Origin: Streptomyces sp. CB09001 | GTDB lineage: Bacteria > Actinomycetota > Actinomycetes > Streptomycetales > Streptomycetaceae | Direction of reading: 5' to 3' | DNA length: 64,000 bases | Assembly (NCBI RefSeq): GCF_003369795.1 | Contig: NZ_CP026730.1 | Span: 4,765,001 to 4,829,000 of the forward strand | Shown: positions 35,089 through 46,142 of the stretch, piece after piece | Layout: each line of letters starts with the position of its first letter | How positions within the stretch are numbered: position 1 is the stretch's first letter | Program-made: the position numbers and the translations under genes | Notes under the pieces: model-generated | Seen by the model: the letters and a program-made list of their open reading frames with translations, nothing else | What the model was told of the DNA's origin: nothing | Databases searched by the model: none

Positions 35089-36240
35089 GTGGCGGCCACG
35101 GAACCGAGAAACACCGAACCGAAAGACACCGAACCGAAAAGCACCGAACCGAAAGACGCCGAACCGAAAGACGCCGAACCGAAAGACGCCGACGGCGAGG
35201 CCGGGCCACCCGGGCCACCCGCACCCGAGAAGAAGAAGCGGCTCCGCCGTACCCGCCGCATCACCCTCGCCGTCCTCCTGGTCCTGCTCCTCCCCCTCCT
35301 CACCGCCGAGACCGCCCTCCGCATCAACTACATGGGCGACCCCGCCGACGGCACCCACACCCGCAACCGCGACGCGATCTGGCTCGGCCACGCCTGGGTC
35401 GACGGCCGCAAGAAGGACGCGGACCTCACCGCGCTGGCCCGAGACCTGAAAACCACCGGCATCCGCGACCTGTACGTCCACACCGGCCCGATGGAACACG
35501 ACGGCACGCTGCCGAAGTCCCTCTACCCCAGGGCCCGCTGGCTGGTGGACGCCGTGCACCGCGAGATGCCCGGCGTCCGCGTCCAGGCCTTCCTCGGCGA
35601 CGTCCTCGCCACCGAGAGCCCCGACGGCATGCGCCTGGAGAAGCCCGCCACCCGCGCCGCCGTCGTCGACTCGGCCCGCCAGGTGCTGGACGTGGGCTAC
35701 GACGGCGTCCACCTCGACCTGGAACCGCTGCATTCGGGCGACGGCGACTACCTCTCGCTCCTGGACGACGTCCGCGCCGTCACCCGCGCCCGCGACGCGC
35801 AGCTCTCCGTCGCCGCGCACCAGATCGACCCGCTGCCCGGCTTCCACTCCTTCTGGGGCACGGTCGCCGGGCACCCCAAGTGGTGGTCGCAGGAGTTCTT
35901 CGGCCAGGTCGCCCGCCGCGTCGACCAGATCGCCGTCATGTCGTACGACACGATGCAGCCCCTGGAGAGCCTGTACGGCGGCTATGTCGCCCAGCAGACC
36001 TCGCTGGCCCTGGAGGTCACCCCGCCGACGACCCACCTCCTGATGGGCCTGCCCTTCTACCACGAGAACCGCTTCGGCCACTGGAACCACGCGGAGACCG
36101 TCGCCGCCGCCGTCCGCGGCGTCCGCCTCGGCCTGTCCCGCACGGACGCCGACCGGGAGAGGTTCGGCGTCGCCGCGTACATCGACTTCGCGGCGACGGA
36201 GCAGGACTGGGCGTCGTACCGGGACGGCTGGGTCCGCTAG
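35089..36240 (+). CDS. Membrane-anchored GH18-like glycoside hydrolase homologue
   Basis: 383 residues. The first 35 are a TEPKD-type pentapeptide repeat, encoded by 15-base units, then PPGPPAPEKKK and a membrane segment (about 60-76). The extracellular part is TIM-barrel-like, with VGYDGVHLDLEPL carrying the DxxDxE-type catalytic motif of GH18 and VMSYDTMQ giving the substrate-site tyrosine region. It may act on cell-wall or chitin-like glycans, or be a catalytically weak relative. GTG 35089 has AGGGAGGGG upstream. Its stop overlaps the stop of convergent sdhB. Confidence 0.75.
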   Translation: MAATEPRNTEPKDTEPKSTEPKDAEPKDAEPKDADGEAGPPGPPAPEKKKRLRRTRRITLAVLLVLLLPLLTAETALRINYMGDPADGTHTRNRDAIWLGHAWVDGRKKDADLTALARDLKTTGIRDLYVHTGPMEHDGTLPKSLYPRARWLVDAVHREMPGVRVQAFLGDVLATESPDGMRLEKPATRAAVVDSARQVLDVGYDGVHLDLEPLHSGDGDYLSLLDDVRAVTRARDAQLSVAAHQIDPLPGFHSFWGTVAGHPKWWSQEFFGQVARRVDQIAVMSYDTMQPLESLYGGYVAQQTSLALEVTPPTTHLLMGLPFYHENRFGHWNHAETVAAAVRGVRLGLSRTDADRERFGVAAYIDFAATEQDWASYRDGWVR

Positions 36241-37016
36241 GACCGGTCCCGGGACCGGCGCCCGATCTTCGAGCCCAGCCACACCAGCGGGTCGTACTTG
36301 CGGTCCACGGCCCGTTCCTTCAGGGGGATCAGCGCGTTGTCCGTGATCCTGATGCCCTCGGGACAGACTTCCGTGCAGCACTTGGTGATGTTGCAGTAGC
36401 CCAGGCCGTGTTCGTCCTGGGCGGTGCGTGACCGGTCCAGGCCGGTGTCACCGGCGGCGTCCAGCGGGTGCATGTCCAGTTCGGCGACGCGCATGAGGAA
36501 GCGCGGGCCCGCGAAGGCGGGCTTGTTCTCCTCGTGGTCCCGCACGACATGGCAGGTGTCCTGGCACAGGAAGCACTCGATGCACTTGCGGAACTCCTGC
36601 GAGCGGTCCACGTCCTCCTGCATCATCCGGTACTCGCCCGGCCCGAGGTCGGCGGGCGGCACGAAGGCCGGGACCTCGCGGGCCTTGGTGTAGTTGAAGC
36701 CGACGTCCGTCACCAGGTCCCGGATCACCGGGAAGGCCCGCAGCGGTGTGACGGTGACCGTCTCCTCGCGGGTGAACACGGACATGCGGGTCATGCACAG
36801 CAGCCGGGGCCGCCCGTTGATCTCCGCCGAGCACGAACCGCACTTGCCCGCCTTGCAGTTCCAGCGCACCGCGAGGTCGGGGGCCTGGGTGGCCTGGAGG
36901 CGGTGGATGATGTCGAGGACCACCTCGCCCTCGTTGACCTCGACCGTGAAGTCCTCCAGGCCGCCGCCCTCCACGTCACCGCGCCACACCTTGAAACGGG
37001 CCTCGTAGCCGCTCAT
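36237..37016 (-). CDS. sdhB: Succinate dehydrogenase iron-sulfur subunit
   Basis: 259 residues. A plant-type ferredoxin domain carries the [2Fe-2S] cysteines (NCKAGKCGSCSAEINGRPRLLC). A bacterial ferredoxin domain carries the [3Fe-4S]/[4Fe-4S] cysteines (CIECFLCQDTCHVV and CNITKCCTEVCPEGI). It passes electrons from the flavoprotein to quinone in the membrane. The ATG at 37016 overlaps the sdhA stop (ATGA). The operon resembles the mycobacterial Sdh1 type (Rv0247c-Rv0249c). Confidence 0.92.
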   Translation of the reverse strand: MSGYEARFKVWRGDVEGGGLEDFTVEVNEGEVVLDIIHRLQATQAPDLAVRWNCKAGKCGSCSAEINGRPRLLCMTRMSVFTREETVTVTPLRAFPVIRDLVTDVGFNYTKAREVPAFVPPADLGPGEYRMMQEDVDRSQEFRKCIECFLCQDTCHVVRDHEENKPAFAGPRFLMRVAELDMHPLDAAGDTGLDRSRTAQDEHGLGYCNITKCCTEVCPEGIRITDNALIPLKERAVDRKYDPLVWLGSKIGRRSRDRS

Positions 37017-38962
37017 TCGGACCGGCCCTCCAGTTCCTCGTCGGCGAGGTACTTCACCAGCTCCTCCTTGTCGAAGAGGGCGAGCAGGTCGGGCCGGATG
37101 GGCTCGGTGGTCTGCCGCTCCAGGGCGATCCGGCCGCGCTCCGGGTCCGTCGCCGCGAGGTCGCCCGCCGGTTCGGCCAGCGAGCAGAGCAGGTTGGCCG
37201 CGCGCCAGCGCCGGTCCATCGACGGATGGTCCTCGCGGGTGTGCCCGCCGCGCGACTCGGTGCGCTCCAGCGCGGCCCGTGCCACGCACTCGCTGACCAG
37301 CAGCATGTTGCGCAGGTCCAGGGCGAGGTGCCAGCCCGGGTTGAACTGCCGGTGCCCCTCAACCCCGGCCCGGCGGGCGCGCACCCGCAGCTCCGCCAGC
37401 TTCTCCAGGGCCTGCTTCATCTCCGCCTCGCGGCGGATGATCCCCACCAGGTCGTTCATGGTCTGCTGGAGCTCCTGGTGGAGGGTGTACGGGTTCTCCG
37501 GCGGGCCCGCGTCGGGCCCCTGCGCTTCGGCGGAGAAGGGCCGCAGGGCCTCCGCGGCGGCCGCGTCGACCTGGGCGTCGTCGACCCGGGGGCGGGCGTC
37601 CTCGTCCGTCCGCTCCGCCGCGTACTCGGCCGCGTACCGTCCGGCCCGGCGCCCGAACACCAGCAGGTCGGACAGCGAGTTGCCGCCCAGCCGGTTGGAG
37701 CCGTGCATGCCGCCGGCCACCTCACCGGCCGCGAACAGCCCCGGCACCCCGCGGGCGGCGGCGGTGTCGGAGTCGACGGCGACGCCGCCCATAACGTAGT
37801 GGCAGGTGGGCCCGACCTCCATCGCCTCCGCCGTGATGTCCACGTCCGCCAGCTCCTTGAACTGGTGGTACATCGAGGGCAGCCGGCGCCGGATCACCTC
37901 GGCGGACATCCGGGTCGACACGTCGAGGAAGACCCCGCCGTGCGGTGAGCCCCGGCCCTCCTTCACCTCGGCGTTGATCGCGCGGGCCACCTCGTCGCGG
38001 GGGAGGAGTTCGGGCGGACGCCGGTTGTGGTCCGGGTCGTCGTACCAGCGGTCGCCCTCCGCCTCCGACTCGGCGTACTTCTCCTTGAAGACGTCGGGGA
38101 CGTAGTCGAACATGAAGCGCTTGCCCTCGGAGTTGCGCAGCACCCCGCCGTCCCCGCGCACCGACTCGGTGACCAGGATGCCCTTCACCGAGGGCGGCCA
38201 GACCATGCCCGTCGGGTGGAACTGCACGAACTCCATGTTCAGCAGCGGCGCCCCGGCCAGCAGCGCCAGGGCGTGGCCGTCGCCGGTGTACTCCCACGAG
38301 TTCGACGTCACCTTGAAGGACTTGCCGATGCCGCCGGTGGCGATGACCACCGAGGGTGCCTGGAGGACGAAGAAGCGGCCGCTCTCGCGCTCGTAGCCGA
38401 AGACGCCCGAGACCCTTTGGTCCTCCTGGAGCACGCGGGTGACCGTGCACTCCTGGAAGACCTTCAGCCGCGACTCGTAATCCCCGGTCTCGCGGAAGTC
38501 CTCCTGCTGGAGCGAGACGATCTTCTGCTGGAGGGTGCGGATCAGCTCCAGGCCCGTGCGGTCGCCGACGTGGGCGAGGCGCGGGTACTCGTGGCCGCCG
38601 AAGTTGCGCTGCGAGATCCGGCCGTCCTTCGTACGGTCGAACAGCGCGCCCCAGGTCTCCAGCTCCCACACCCGCTGCGGGGCCTCCTGGGCGTGCAGCT
38701 CGGCCATCCGCCACTGGTTGAGGAACTTGCCGCCGCGCATGGTGTCGCGGAAGTGGACCTGCCAGTTGTCGCCCGAGTTGACGTTGCCCATGGAGGCGGC
38801 GATGCCGCCCTCCGCCATCACGGTGTGCGCCTTGCCGAACAACGACTTGCAGATCACGGCCGTACGGGCGCCGCGCTCGCGGGCCTCGACGGCGGCGCGC
38901 AGCCCGGCACCGCCCGCGCCCACCACGACGACGTCCCATTCCTGCCGGTCGACCACGGACAT
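37013..38962 (-). CDS. sdhA: Succinate dehydrogenase/fumarate reductase flavoprotein subunit
   Basis: 649 residues. FAD-binding start VVVVGAGGAGLRAAVEARERGA (10-32), the histidyl-FAD region KAHTVMAEGGIAASMG, and the active-site HPTG (FVQFHPTGM) and RGDGG motifs are intact. MGGVAVDSDTAAARGVPGLFAAGEVAGGMHGSNRLGGNSLSDLLVFG is the second FAD/substrate signature. It oxidises succinate to fumarate on the inner face of the membrane. The gene lies 16 bases after the membrane subunit. Confidence 0.94.
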   Translation of the reverse strand: MSVVDRQEWDVVVVGAGGAGLRAAVEARERGARTAVICKSLFGKAHTVMAEGGIAASMGNVNSGDNWQVHFRDTMRGGKFLNQWRMAELHAQEAPQRVWELETWGALFDRTKDGRISQRNFGGHEYPRLAHVGDRTGLELIRTLQQKIVSLQQEDFRETGDYESRLKVFQECTVTRVLQEDQRVSGVFGYERESGRFFVLQAPSVVIATGGIGKSFKVTSNSWEYTGDGHALALLAGAPLLNMEFVQFHPTGMVWPPSVKGILVTESVRGDGGVLRNSEGKRFMFDYVPDVFKEKYAESEAEGDRWYDDPDHNRRPPELLPRDEVARAINAEVKEGRGSPHGGVFLDVSTRMSAEVIRRRLPSMYHQFKELADVDITAEAMEVGPTCHYVMGGVAVDSDTAAARGVPGLFAAGEVAGGMHGSNRLGGNSLSDLLVFGRRAGRYAAEYAAERTDEDARPRVDDAQVDAAAAEALRPFSAEAQGPDAGPPENPYTLHQELQQTMNDLVGIIRREAEMKQALEKLAELRVRARRAGVEGHRQFNPGWHLALDLRNMLLVSECVARAALERTESRGGHTREDHPSMDRRWRAANLLCSLAEPAGDLAATDPERGRIALERQTTEPIRPDLLALFDKEELVKYLADEELEGRSE

Positions 38963-38978
38963 CAGAAAGCCTCACTCG

Positions 38979-39815
38979 TCAGAAGAAGCGCGGATCGTCG
39001 AAGACACCGGACGCGACCAGGTACACGTAGAAGTCGGCGAGCGCCACGCTCACCAGAGACGCCCAGGCCAGCTGCATGTGCCGGGCGTTGAGCCGGCCGA
39101 CCAGCTGCCACATCCGGTAGCGCGCGGGATGCCGCGAGAAGTGCTTGAGCTTGCCGCCGACGATGTGCCGGCAGGAGTGGCAGGAGAGGGTGTACGCCCA
39201 GATCAGCGCGATGTTGGCGAGGAACACCAGGGTGCCGAGCCCCATGTGGCCCCAGGCGTAGTGCTCGTCGCGGAAGGCGAGCACGGTGTCGTAGGTGAGG
39301 ATCAGCGCGACGAGGAGGGCCGCGTAGAAGAAGTACCGGTGGACGTTCTGCAGGATCAGCGGGAAGCGGGTCTCGCCGGTGTACTTCCGGTGCGGCTCGG
39401 CCACCGCGCAGGCCGGCGGGGAGGCCCAGAAGCCCCGGTAGTAGGCCTTGCGGTAGTAGTAGCAGGTCAGGCGGAAGCCGAGCGGGAAGATCAGGATGAT
39501 GATCGCGGGGGAGATGCCCCACCAGGTGCCGAAGAGCTCCCAGTTGGGTCCCGACCGCATCGGCTCGCAGTTCTCCGCCAGACAGGGGGAGTAGAAGGGC
39601 GAGACGTAGGGGGCCGCGTAGTAGTCGGCGTTCGCGAAGGCCCGCCAGGTCGAGTAGACGACGAAGGCCAGCAGGCCCGCTGCGGTGGCGGCCGGTGCCA
39701 GCCACCAGCGGTCGGTGCGCAGGTGCGGGGCGCGGATGGCGGCGCGCGTCGGGGTGTGGACGCCACCGCCCGGGGGACGGTCTTCGGTGGCTGGCGGTTC
39801 GGTACCAGTGGCCAC
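38979..39815 (-). CDS. Succinate dehydrogenase membrane anchor (Sdh1-type cytochrome subunit)
   Basis: 278-residue integral membrane protein with five hydrophobic segments and conserved histidines (NVHRYFFY, HMGLG, SCHSCRHIVGG, HMQLAW) that could bind haem or quinone. It is a fused single anchor rather than separate SdhC and SdhD. The size and position upstream of sdhA match the Rv0249c-like anchor. GTG 39815 has GGAGC on the minus strand. Confidence 0.85.
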   Translation of the reverse strand: MATGTEPPATEDRPPGGGVHTPTRAAIRAPHLRTDRWWLAPAATAAGLLAFVVYSTWRAFANADYYAAPYVSPFYSPCLAENCEPMRSGPNWELFGTWWGISPAIIILIFPLGFRLTCYYYRKAYYRGFWASPPACAVAEPHRKYTGETRFPLILQNVHRYFFYAALLVALILTYDTVLAFRDEHYAWGHMGLGTLVFLANIALIWAYTLSCHSCRHIVGGKLKHFSRHPARYRMWQLVGRLNARHMQLAWASLVSVALADFYVYLVASGVFDDPRFF

Positions 39816-39875
39816 TGGGCGGCTCCGGTCGGTCGGGTCGGGTTGAGGGCCTTTCTCGAGTCCCCGGAACGGGCC

Positions 39876-40166
39876 CTAGGGGGCGCGGCGGTCGCGGGCG
39901 CCGAGACCCTCGTCGTCCGAGTCCGTCCACAGGGAGCCGTCGTACGGCGTGTCGGGGATCGGGACGAGGTCCGGACGCCTGGGCGCCTCCGGCGCGGCAG
40001 CCGCCGCCCGCAGCAGCGCGACGCTCTCGCGCAGGTGGTCGGCGTCGGTGCGGACCCGGCGGACTTCCAGGTCGCCGCTGCCCAGCTGCTGTTCCAGCCG
40101 GGTCACCGTCCGGGACAGCTCGTCCAGGCTGCGCTGCACCGATGACAGATCGTCGTGCACGGACAA
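39876..40166 (-). CDS. Small coiled-coil protein of unknown function
   Basis: 96 residues. Residues 3-60 form heptads (LSSVQRSLDELSRTVTRLEQQL...RTDADHLRESVALLRAAA), giving a coiled coil, then an acidic proline-rich tail. A TTG at 40166 preceded by GAGG gives MSVHDDLSS; GTG 40160 is the alternative. It sits just upstream of the sdh operon, which it may lead. Confidence 0.65.
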   Translation of the reverse strand: MSVHDDLSSVQRSLDELSRTVTRLEQQLGSGDLEVRRVRTDADHLRESVALLRAAAAAPEAPRRPDLVPIPDTPYDGSLWTDSDDEGLGARDRRAP

Positions 40167-40488
40167 GACGTGACCTCGCTTCCGTCGGACACGGCAGAGG
40201 GCCGCCGGCCTTGGGGGGCTACGTTCATGCGCCTGAGAGTGTCGCGCGTCACACCAGTCGCTGGGAAGGGATGTGCAGCGATTGGCCGGGGCGCGTCGGT
40301 GCACCGCGGGCGGCATTGCGCCGCACGGGTGACCTTACGCACCGTCGTCGCCGTGTCTCCGAGCGTGGCGGAACCGTTTCCCCTTCAGTGGCCGCATCCC
40401 CGTCCGGATACAAATGATCAACTTGAATACCGCACATACGGCAAATGCGGCACAACGCAGCGAACGCGGCCTTCCGGAGGTAGCAGAG
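40167..40488. other. Divergent intergenic region before the SBP gene
   Basis: No coding frame. The part from about 40405 to 40475 is AT-richer than the surroundings, with CCGCACATACGGCAAATGCGG near 40431, and probably contains the promoter of the following lipoprotein gene. Confidence 0.45.
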
Positions 40489-42795
40489 ATGTCCCACGTC
40501 GGCGTCGGACCGCGCGCGGTGATGCGTTCGGTCGCCTTCCTCACCGCGGGCGTCCTCGCGGTCCCCGCGTTGGCCGGCTGCACCTCCGAGGATCCGTCGA
40601 GCAAGCCGCTCGCCGAACAGGACGTCGCCGCCGCGGCCCGCGCCAAGATCTCCGACGGCGGCACGCTGCGCTGGGCCGTGGACTCCGTACCGGACACGCT
40701 GAACGCCTTCCAGTCGGACGCAGACGCCACGACGACCCGCGTCGCGCAGGCCGTGCTGCCCTCCATGTACCGGATGGACGAGACCGGCAGCCCGGTGCGC
40801 AACCCCGACTTCCTGGAGTCGGCCGAGGTCGTCGACACCGAGCCCAAGCAGGTCGTCGTCTACAAGCTGAACCAGCAGGCCGTCTGGAGCGACGGCCGGG
40901 AGATCGGCGCCGCGGACTTCGCCGCCCAGTGGCGCGCCCTGTCCGGGAAGGACAGCGCCTACTGGACCGCCCGCAACGCGGGGTACGACCGCATCGAGAA
41001 GGTCGAGCGCGGTGCGAACGACCTGGAGGTCAAGGTCACCTTCAGCCGGCCCTACGCCGACTGGAAGGCCCTGTTCACGCCCCTGTACCCGAAGGACGTC
41101 ACGGGCACCCCGGACGCCTTCAACGACGGCGCGCGGCGGACCCTCAAGGTCAGCGCCGGGCCCTTCGCCGTCAAGAAGGTCGACACCAAGGGCGACCGGG
41201 TGGTCCTCACCGGCAACCCGCGCTGGTGGGGCGAGCCGGCGAAGCTGGACGAGATCGTGCTGCGCGCCGTCCCCCGCGACGAGCGGGTCGCCGAACTGGT
41301 CGCCGGCCGGCTCGACCTCGCCGAGATCGACCCGGACACCGCCGACGAGGTCACCCTGGCCGCCGGTCCCCGGGACCCCGCCACCGGAACCCCGCTGATG
41401 GGACCCGGGGGCACCCCGGCCGCGGGCCCGCAGGGCAGGTCCGCCGCACAGGCACTGCGCTCCTGGGCCATCGCCAACGGCTCCGACGAGGAGGCAGCCG
41501 AGGAGGAGCTCCTCGCCCGGGAGGAACGCAGCGAGGCCGAGGCGAAGACCCGGCGCCGGCAGCAGGCCCTGAACGGCTTCGAGCTCCGCAAGTCCCTGGA
41601 GCCCGCCTACACCCAGCTCGCCCTCAACGGCGCCGGCGGCCCGCTCGCCGACGAGCGCGTCCGCCGGGCCGTGGCCCGCGCCCTGGACCGCGAGGAGCTG
41701 GCCGAAGCGGTGCTCAAGCCGCTCGGCCTCCCCGCCGAGCCCGTGGGCAGCCACCTCGCGCTGTCCGGCCAGCCCGCCTACGCCGACGGCAGCGGCGCCC
41801 TCGGCGAGCAGAACGCCAAGGAGGCCCGGGCCCTGCTCGCGGACGCCGGATGGGTTCCCGGCGGCCCGGTGAAGAAGAAGGACGGCGAGGAGGCGGCCGG
41901 CGCCGAGAAGGACAAGAAGGACAAGGCCGAGAAGGACGAGGCCGAGAAGGACGAGAAGAAGTCCGAGGGCGACGACGACGGCACGTACATCGTCGGCGAG
42001 GACGACGAGGACACGGACGGCAAGAACACGGACGGCCAGAACGACGACGGTGACGACAGCAAGGACGGCGCCGACCAGGAGAGCGGCGAGAAGCACAGCA
42101 GCGGCAAGAACACCGCGCAGGGCGGCGCCCCCGGGGCCTACGCCCCCAAGGGCACCGCGGCCCCGGCCGGCGCCGCGGCGGCCCCGCTCGCCAAGGACGG
42201 CAAGGCGCTCACCCTCCGCTTCGTGCTCCCCTCGGGACCCGGCTCCGGGACCCTGCGCACCGTGGCCGACCGGATCACGGACATGCTGAAGGAGATCGGC
42301 ATCGGCACCAAGATCACCAAGGTGCCGGACGAGAGCTACTTCAAGGACCACATCGCCGCCGGCGAGTACGATTTGGCGCTCTACTCCTGGCCCGCCTCCG
42401 CGTTCCCCGCCACCGACGCCCGCCCCATCTACGCCAAGCCCGTCCCCGCCGCCGACGGTTCCCTGAACGTCGCCCAGAACTACACCCGGGTCGGCACCGA
42501 CCAGGTCGACCAGCTCTTCGACCGGGCCCTGGCCACCCTGGACCGGAAGGAGGCCCGGGACCTGCTGCGCAAGGCCGACTCGCGGATCTGGGCGGCGGCC
42601 GGCTCCGTCCCCCTCTACCAGCGCCCCCAGCTGCTGGCGGCCCGCAAGAACCTCGCCAACGCGGGCGCCTTCGGCTTCGGGACACCGGTCTACGAGGACA
42701 TGGGCTTCCTCAAGAAGGGCGCCCAGGGCTCCCGGCCCACCGCCCCGGCCGGCTCCTCCTCCCCGTCCTCCTCCTCGTCGTCTTCCTCGTCCTGA
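40489..42795 (+). CDS. Family 5 solute-binding lipoprotein with a charged insert
   Basis: 768 residues, much longer than the usual 530-600. A signal peptide with lipobox LAGC (about 27-30) is followed by the SBP_bac_5 fold starting GGTLRWAVDSVPDTLNAFQ. The second lobe is interrupted at about 455-565 by a run rich in K, E and D (KKDGEEAAGAEKDKKDKAE-like), then by Ala/Pro/Gly. The fold resumes with LTLRFVLPSGPGSGTLRTVADRI. The C-terminus ends in about ten serines. ATG 40489 has GGAGG at 40476-40480. No permease is adjacent, so it is an orphan binding protein, probably for peptides. Confidence 0.82.
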   Translation: MSHVGVGPRAVMRSVAFLTAGVLAVPALAGCTSEDPSSKPLAEQDVAAAARAKISDGGTLRWAVDSVPDTLNAFQSDADATTTRVAQAVLPSMYRMDETGSPVRNPDFLESAEVVDTEPKQVVVYKLNQQAVWSDGREIGAADFAAQWRALSGKDSAYWTARNAGYDRIEKVERGANDLEVKVTFSRPYADWKALFTPLYPKDVTGTPDAFNDGARRTLKVSAGPFAVKKVDTKGDRVVLTGNPRWWGEPAKLDEIVLRAVPRDERVAELVAGRLDLAEIDPDTADEVTLAAGPRDPATGTPLMGPGGTPAAGPQGRSAAQALRSWAIANGSDEEAAEEELLAREERSEAEAKTRRRQQALNGFELRKSLEPAYTQLALNGAGGPLADERVRRAVARALDREELAEAVLKPLGLPAEPVGSHLALSGQPAYADGSGALGEQNAKEARALLADAGWVPGGPVKKKDGEEAAGAEKDKKDKAEKDEAEKDEKKSEGDDDGTYIVGEDDEDTDGKNTDGQNDDGDDSKDGADQESGEKHSSGKNTAQGGAPGAYAPKGTAAPAGAAAAPLAKDGKALTLRFVLPSGPGSGTLRTVADRITDMLKEIGIGTKITKVPDESYFKDHIAAGEYDLALYSWPASAFPATDARPIYAKPVPAADGSLNVAQNYTRVGTDQVDQLFDRALATLDRKEARDLLRKADSRIWAAAGSVPLYQRPQLLAARKNLANAGAFGFGTPVYEDMGFLKKGAQGSRPTAPAGSSSPSSSSSSSSS

Positions 42796-42829
42796 ACCCT
42801 CCCGGCAAGCCGCAGTCTCCGGAGCCCCG

Positions 42830-42835
42830 TACCAT
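42830..42835 (+). promoter_or_regulatory. Possible -10 box for typA
   Basis: TACCAT lies about 93 bases before the typA ATG, in the short gap after the lipoprotein gene. No clear -35 box is seen. Confidence 0.3.
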
Positions 42836-42927
42836 TGGGTGAGGCCGTGGCATGTACCGCCCGGCAGGCCCGCGTGACACGGACGTCCGCGAGGGCCGTC
42901 CTCACACCCTCCGGGAGTACGCCTCAC

Positions 42928-44844
<1,917 letters not shown>

Positions 44845-44855
44845 CCCCGGCCGCA

Positions 44856-44909
44856 CGACCAACGGCACCGGACACCACGGCTGACGTGGGGTCCGGTGCC
44901 GTTCGTCGT
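44856..44909. terminator. Terminator after typA
   Basis: A long stem pairs AACGGCACCGGAC (44861-44873) with GTCCGGTGCCGTT (44891-44903), extended by ACGAC/GTCGT outside and CCACG/CGTGG inside. It is a strong hairpin 12 bases after the typA stop. Confidence 0.85.
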
Positions 44910-45269
44910 GATGCCGACGCGGGCGGGACGCGAGCGTAGGGAAAACCCTCGATTTCCCGGCGGGGCGGCGCGGGGCGGGCAGGGCCGCACTAACCTGCGC
45001 GGGAGCACTTCGCCCGGACCGCCGGCGGACGTGCCGGGCGCGGGACATACCTTCGGGCCAGCTTGCACCCAGCGCCCGTTACGCGCAATCAATTTCTGTC
45101 GCGCGGACGTCCGTTATACGGACGGTCACCACCGTTAGATGTGTAACAAGTCCGTTTCGCAGCGATCTCGTACCAAACCCTTTGTCCGGATTTTGAAAGA
45201 TCTGGCCCCTATCTGTGATCGAACCGAGACCTCGAACCTGTGGTTCGTTCCCCGGAGGATGGCAGATAG
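44910..45269. other. AT-richer intergenic DNA, probable original bldK promoter region
   Basis: No gene is seen. Bases 45090-45225 are markedly AT-richer than the rest of the window. They include the palindrome CGTCCG, five bases, CGGACG at 45108-45124 and a TTGAAA at 45193-45198. This looks like regulatory DNA. It is now cut off from bldKA by the IS element beginning at 45273. Confidence 0.45.
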
Positions 45270-45272
45270 TTA
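45270..45272. repeat. Target-site duplication TTA, left copy
   Basis: TTA directly outside the left inverted repeat; the same three bases occur at 46618-46620 outside the right one. Confidence 0.75.
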
Positions 45273-45289
45273 GAGGCCATCTCATTTGG
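45273..45289 (+). repeat. Left terminal inverted repeat of the IS
   Basis: 17 bp, matching the right repeat at 15 positions. The transposase GTG begins 17 bases inside it. Confidence 0.8.
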
Positions 45290-45306
45290 TAGGTAGGCTG
45301 TTGGCC

Positions 45307-45666
45307 GTGGCGGGGATTGTTGAGCGGCTGGTGCCGGACGAGTTGTGGGAGCTGTTTCAGCGGGTGGTGCCGACGGCGCCGTCGCGGCCTCAGGGCGGAG
45401 GCCGGCGACGTCACGGTGACCGGGAGGTGCTGGCTGCGATCGTGTTCGTGGCGACGACCGGCTGCACGTGGCAGCAGCTGCCTGCGGCGTCGTTCGGACC
45501 ATCCGGTGCGACGGCCCACCGCCGGTTCACAGAGTGGACGAAGGCCAGGGTGTGGGCCAAGCTCCACCGCCTGGTCCTCGACGAACTCGGCTCCCGAGGT
45601 GACCTGGACTGGTCGCGTTGCGCGATCGACTCGGTGAACATGCGGGCCCTGAAAAGGGGGAACTGA
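45307..45666 (+). CDS. IS5-family transposase, OrfA part
   Basis: 119 residues from GTG 45307. It contains the N-terminal DUF4096-like domain (LVPDELWELFQRVVP...REVLAAIVFVATTGCTWQQLP). The first catalytic aspartate is in RCAIDSVNM near the end. The frame stops at TGA 45664-45666, just after the run AAAAGGGGG (45652-45660). That run allows a -1 shift into the second frame to make the full transposase. Confidence 0.88.
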   Translation: MAGIVERLVPDELWELFQRVVPTAPSRPQGGGRRRHGDREVLAAIVFVATTGCTWQQLPAASFGPSGATAHRRFTEWTKARVWAKLHRLVLDELGSRGDLDWSRCAIDSVNMRALKRGN

Positions 45667-46142
45667 CAGGTCCGAATCCTGTCGACCGGGGCAAGTACGG
45701 CTCGAAGATCCATCTGATCACCGAGCGGACCGGTCTGCCCCTATCCGTCGGGATCTCCGGCGCCAACGTCCACGACAGCCAGGCCCTCATCCCGCTTGTG
45801 AAGGGCATACCCCCGATCCGGTCCCGCCGAGGCCCCCGCCGACGCAAACCCAGCAAGCTCCACGCCGACAAGGGCTACGACTACCGCCACCTGCGGCAAT
45901 GGTTGTCACGGCGAGGCATCCGGCACCGCATCGCCCGCAGAGGCGTCGAGAATTCACAGCGGCTGGGCCGTCACCGCTGGACCATCGAACGGACCATGGC
46001 CTGGCTCGCCGGCTGCCGCAGGCTCCACCGCCGCTACGAACGCAAGGCCGAGCACTTTCTCGCCTTCACCAGCCTCGCCTGCACCCTCATCTGCTATCGC
46101 AGGCTATCTGCTCCCCTCACCCCTCGGCGCTCAGAATCATGA
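45618..46142 (+). CDS. IS5-family transposase, OrfB part
   Basis: About 160 residues after the shift point, beginning KGELTGPNPVDRGKYGSK. The second aspartate is in LHADKGYDYRHL and the glutamate in RHRWTIERTMAWLAGCRRL, completing the DDE site. The frame is open back to 45618, but translation most likely enters by frameshifting at 45652-45660. Both frames are intact, so the transposase could be active. The stop lies inside the 3' end of the opposing acetyltransferase gene. Confidence 0.88.
   Translation: MRDRLGEHAGPEKGELTGPNPVDRGKYGSKIHLITERTGLPLSVGISGANVHDSQALIPLVKGIPPIRSRRGPRRRKPSKLHADKGYDYRHLRQWLSRRGIRHRIARRGVENSQRLGRHRWTIERTMAWLAGCRRLHRRYERKAEHFLAFTSLACTLICYRRLSAPLTPRRSES

Noticed and set aside
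45673..46142. Disrupted transposase pseudogene
   Set aside because: The break between the two frames is at an AAAAGGGGG run and is the normal programmed -1 shift of this IS group, not damage.
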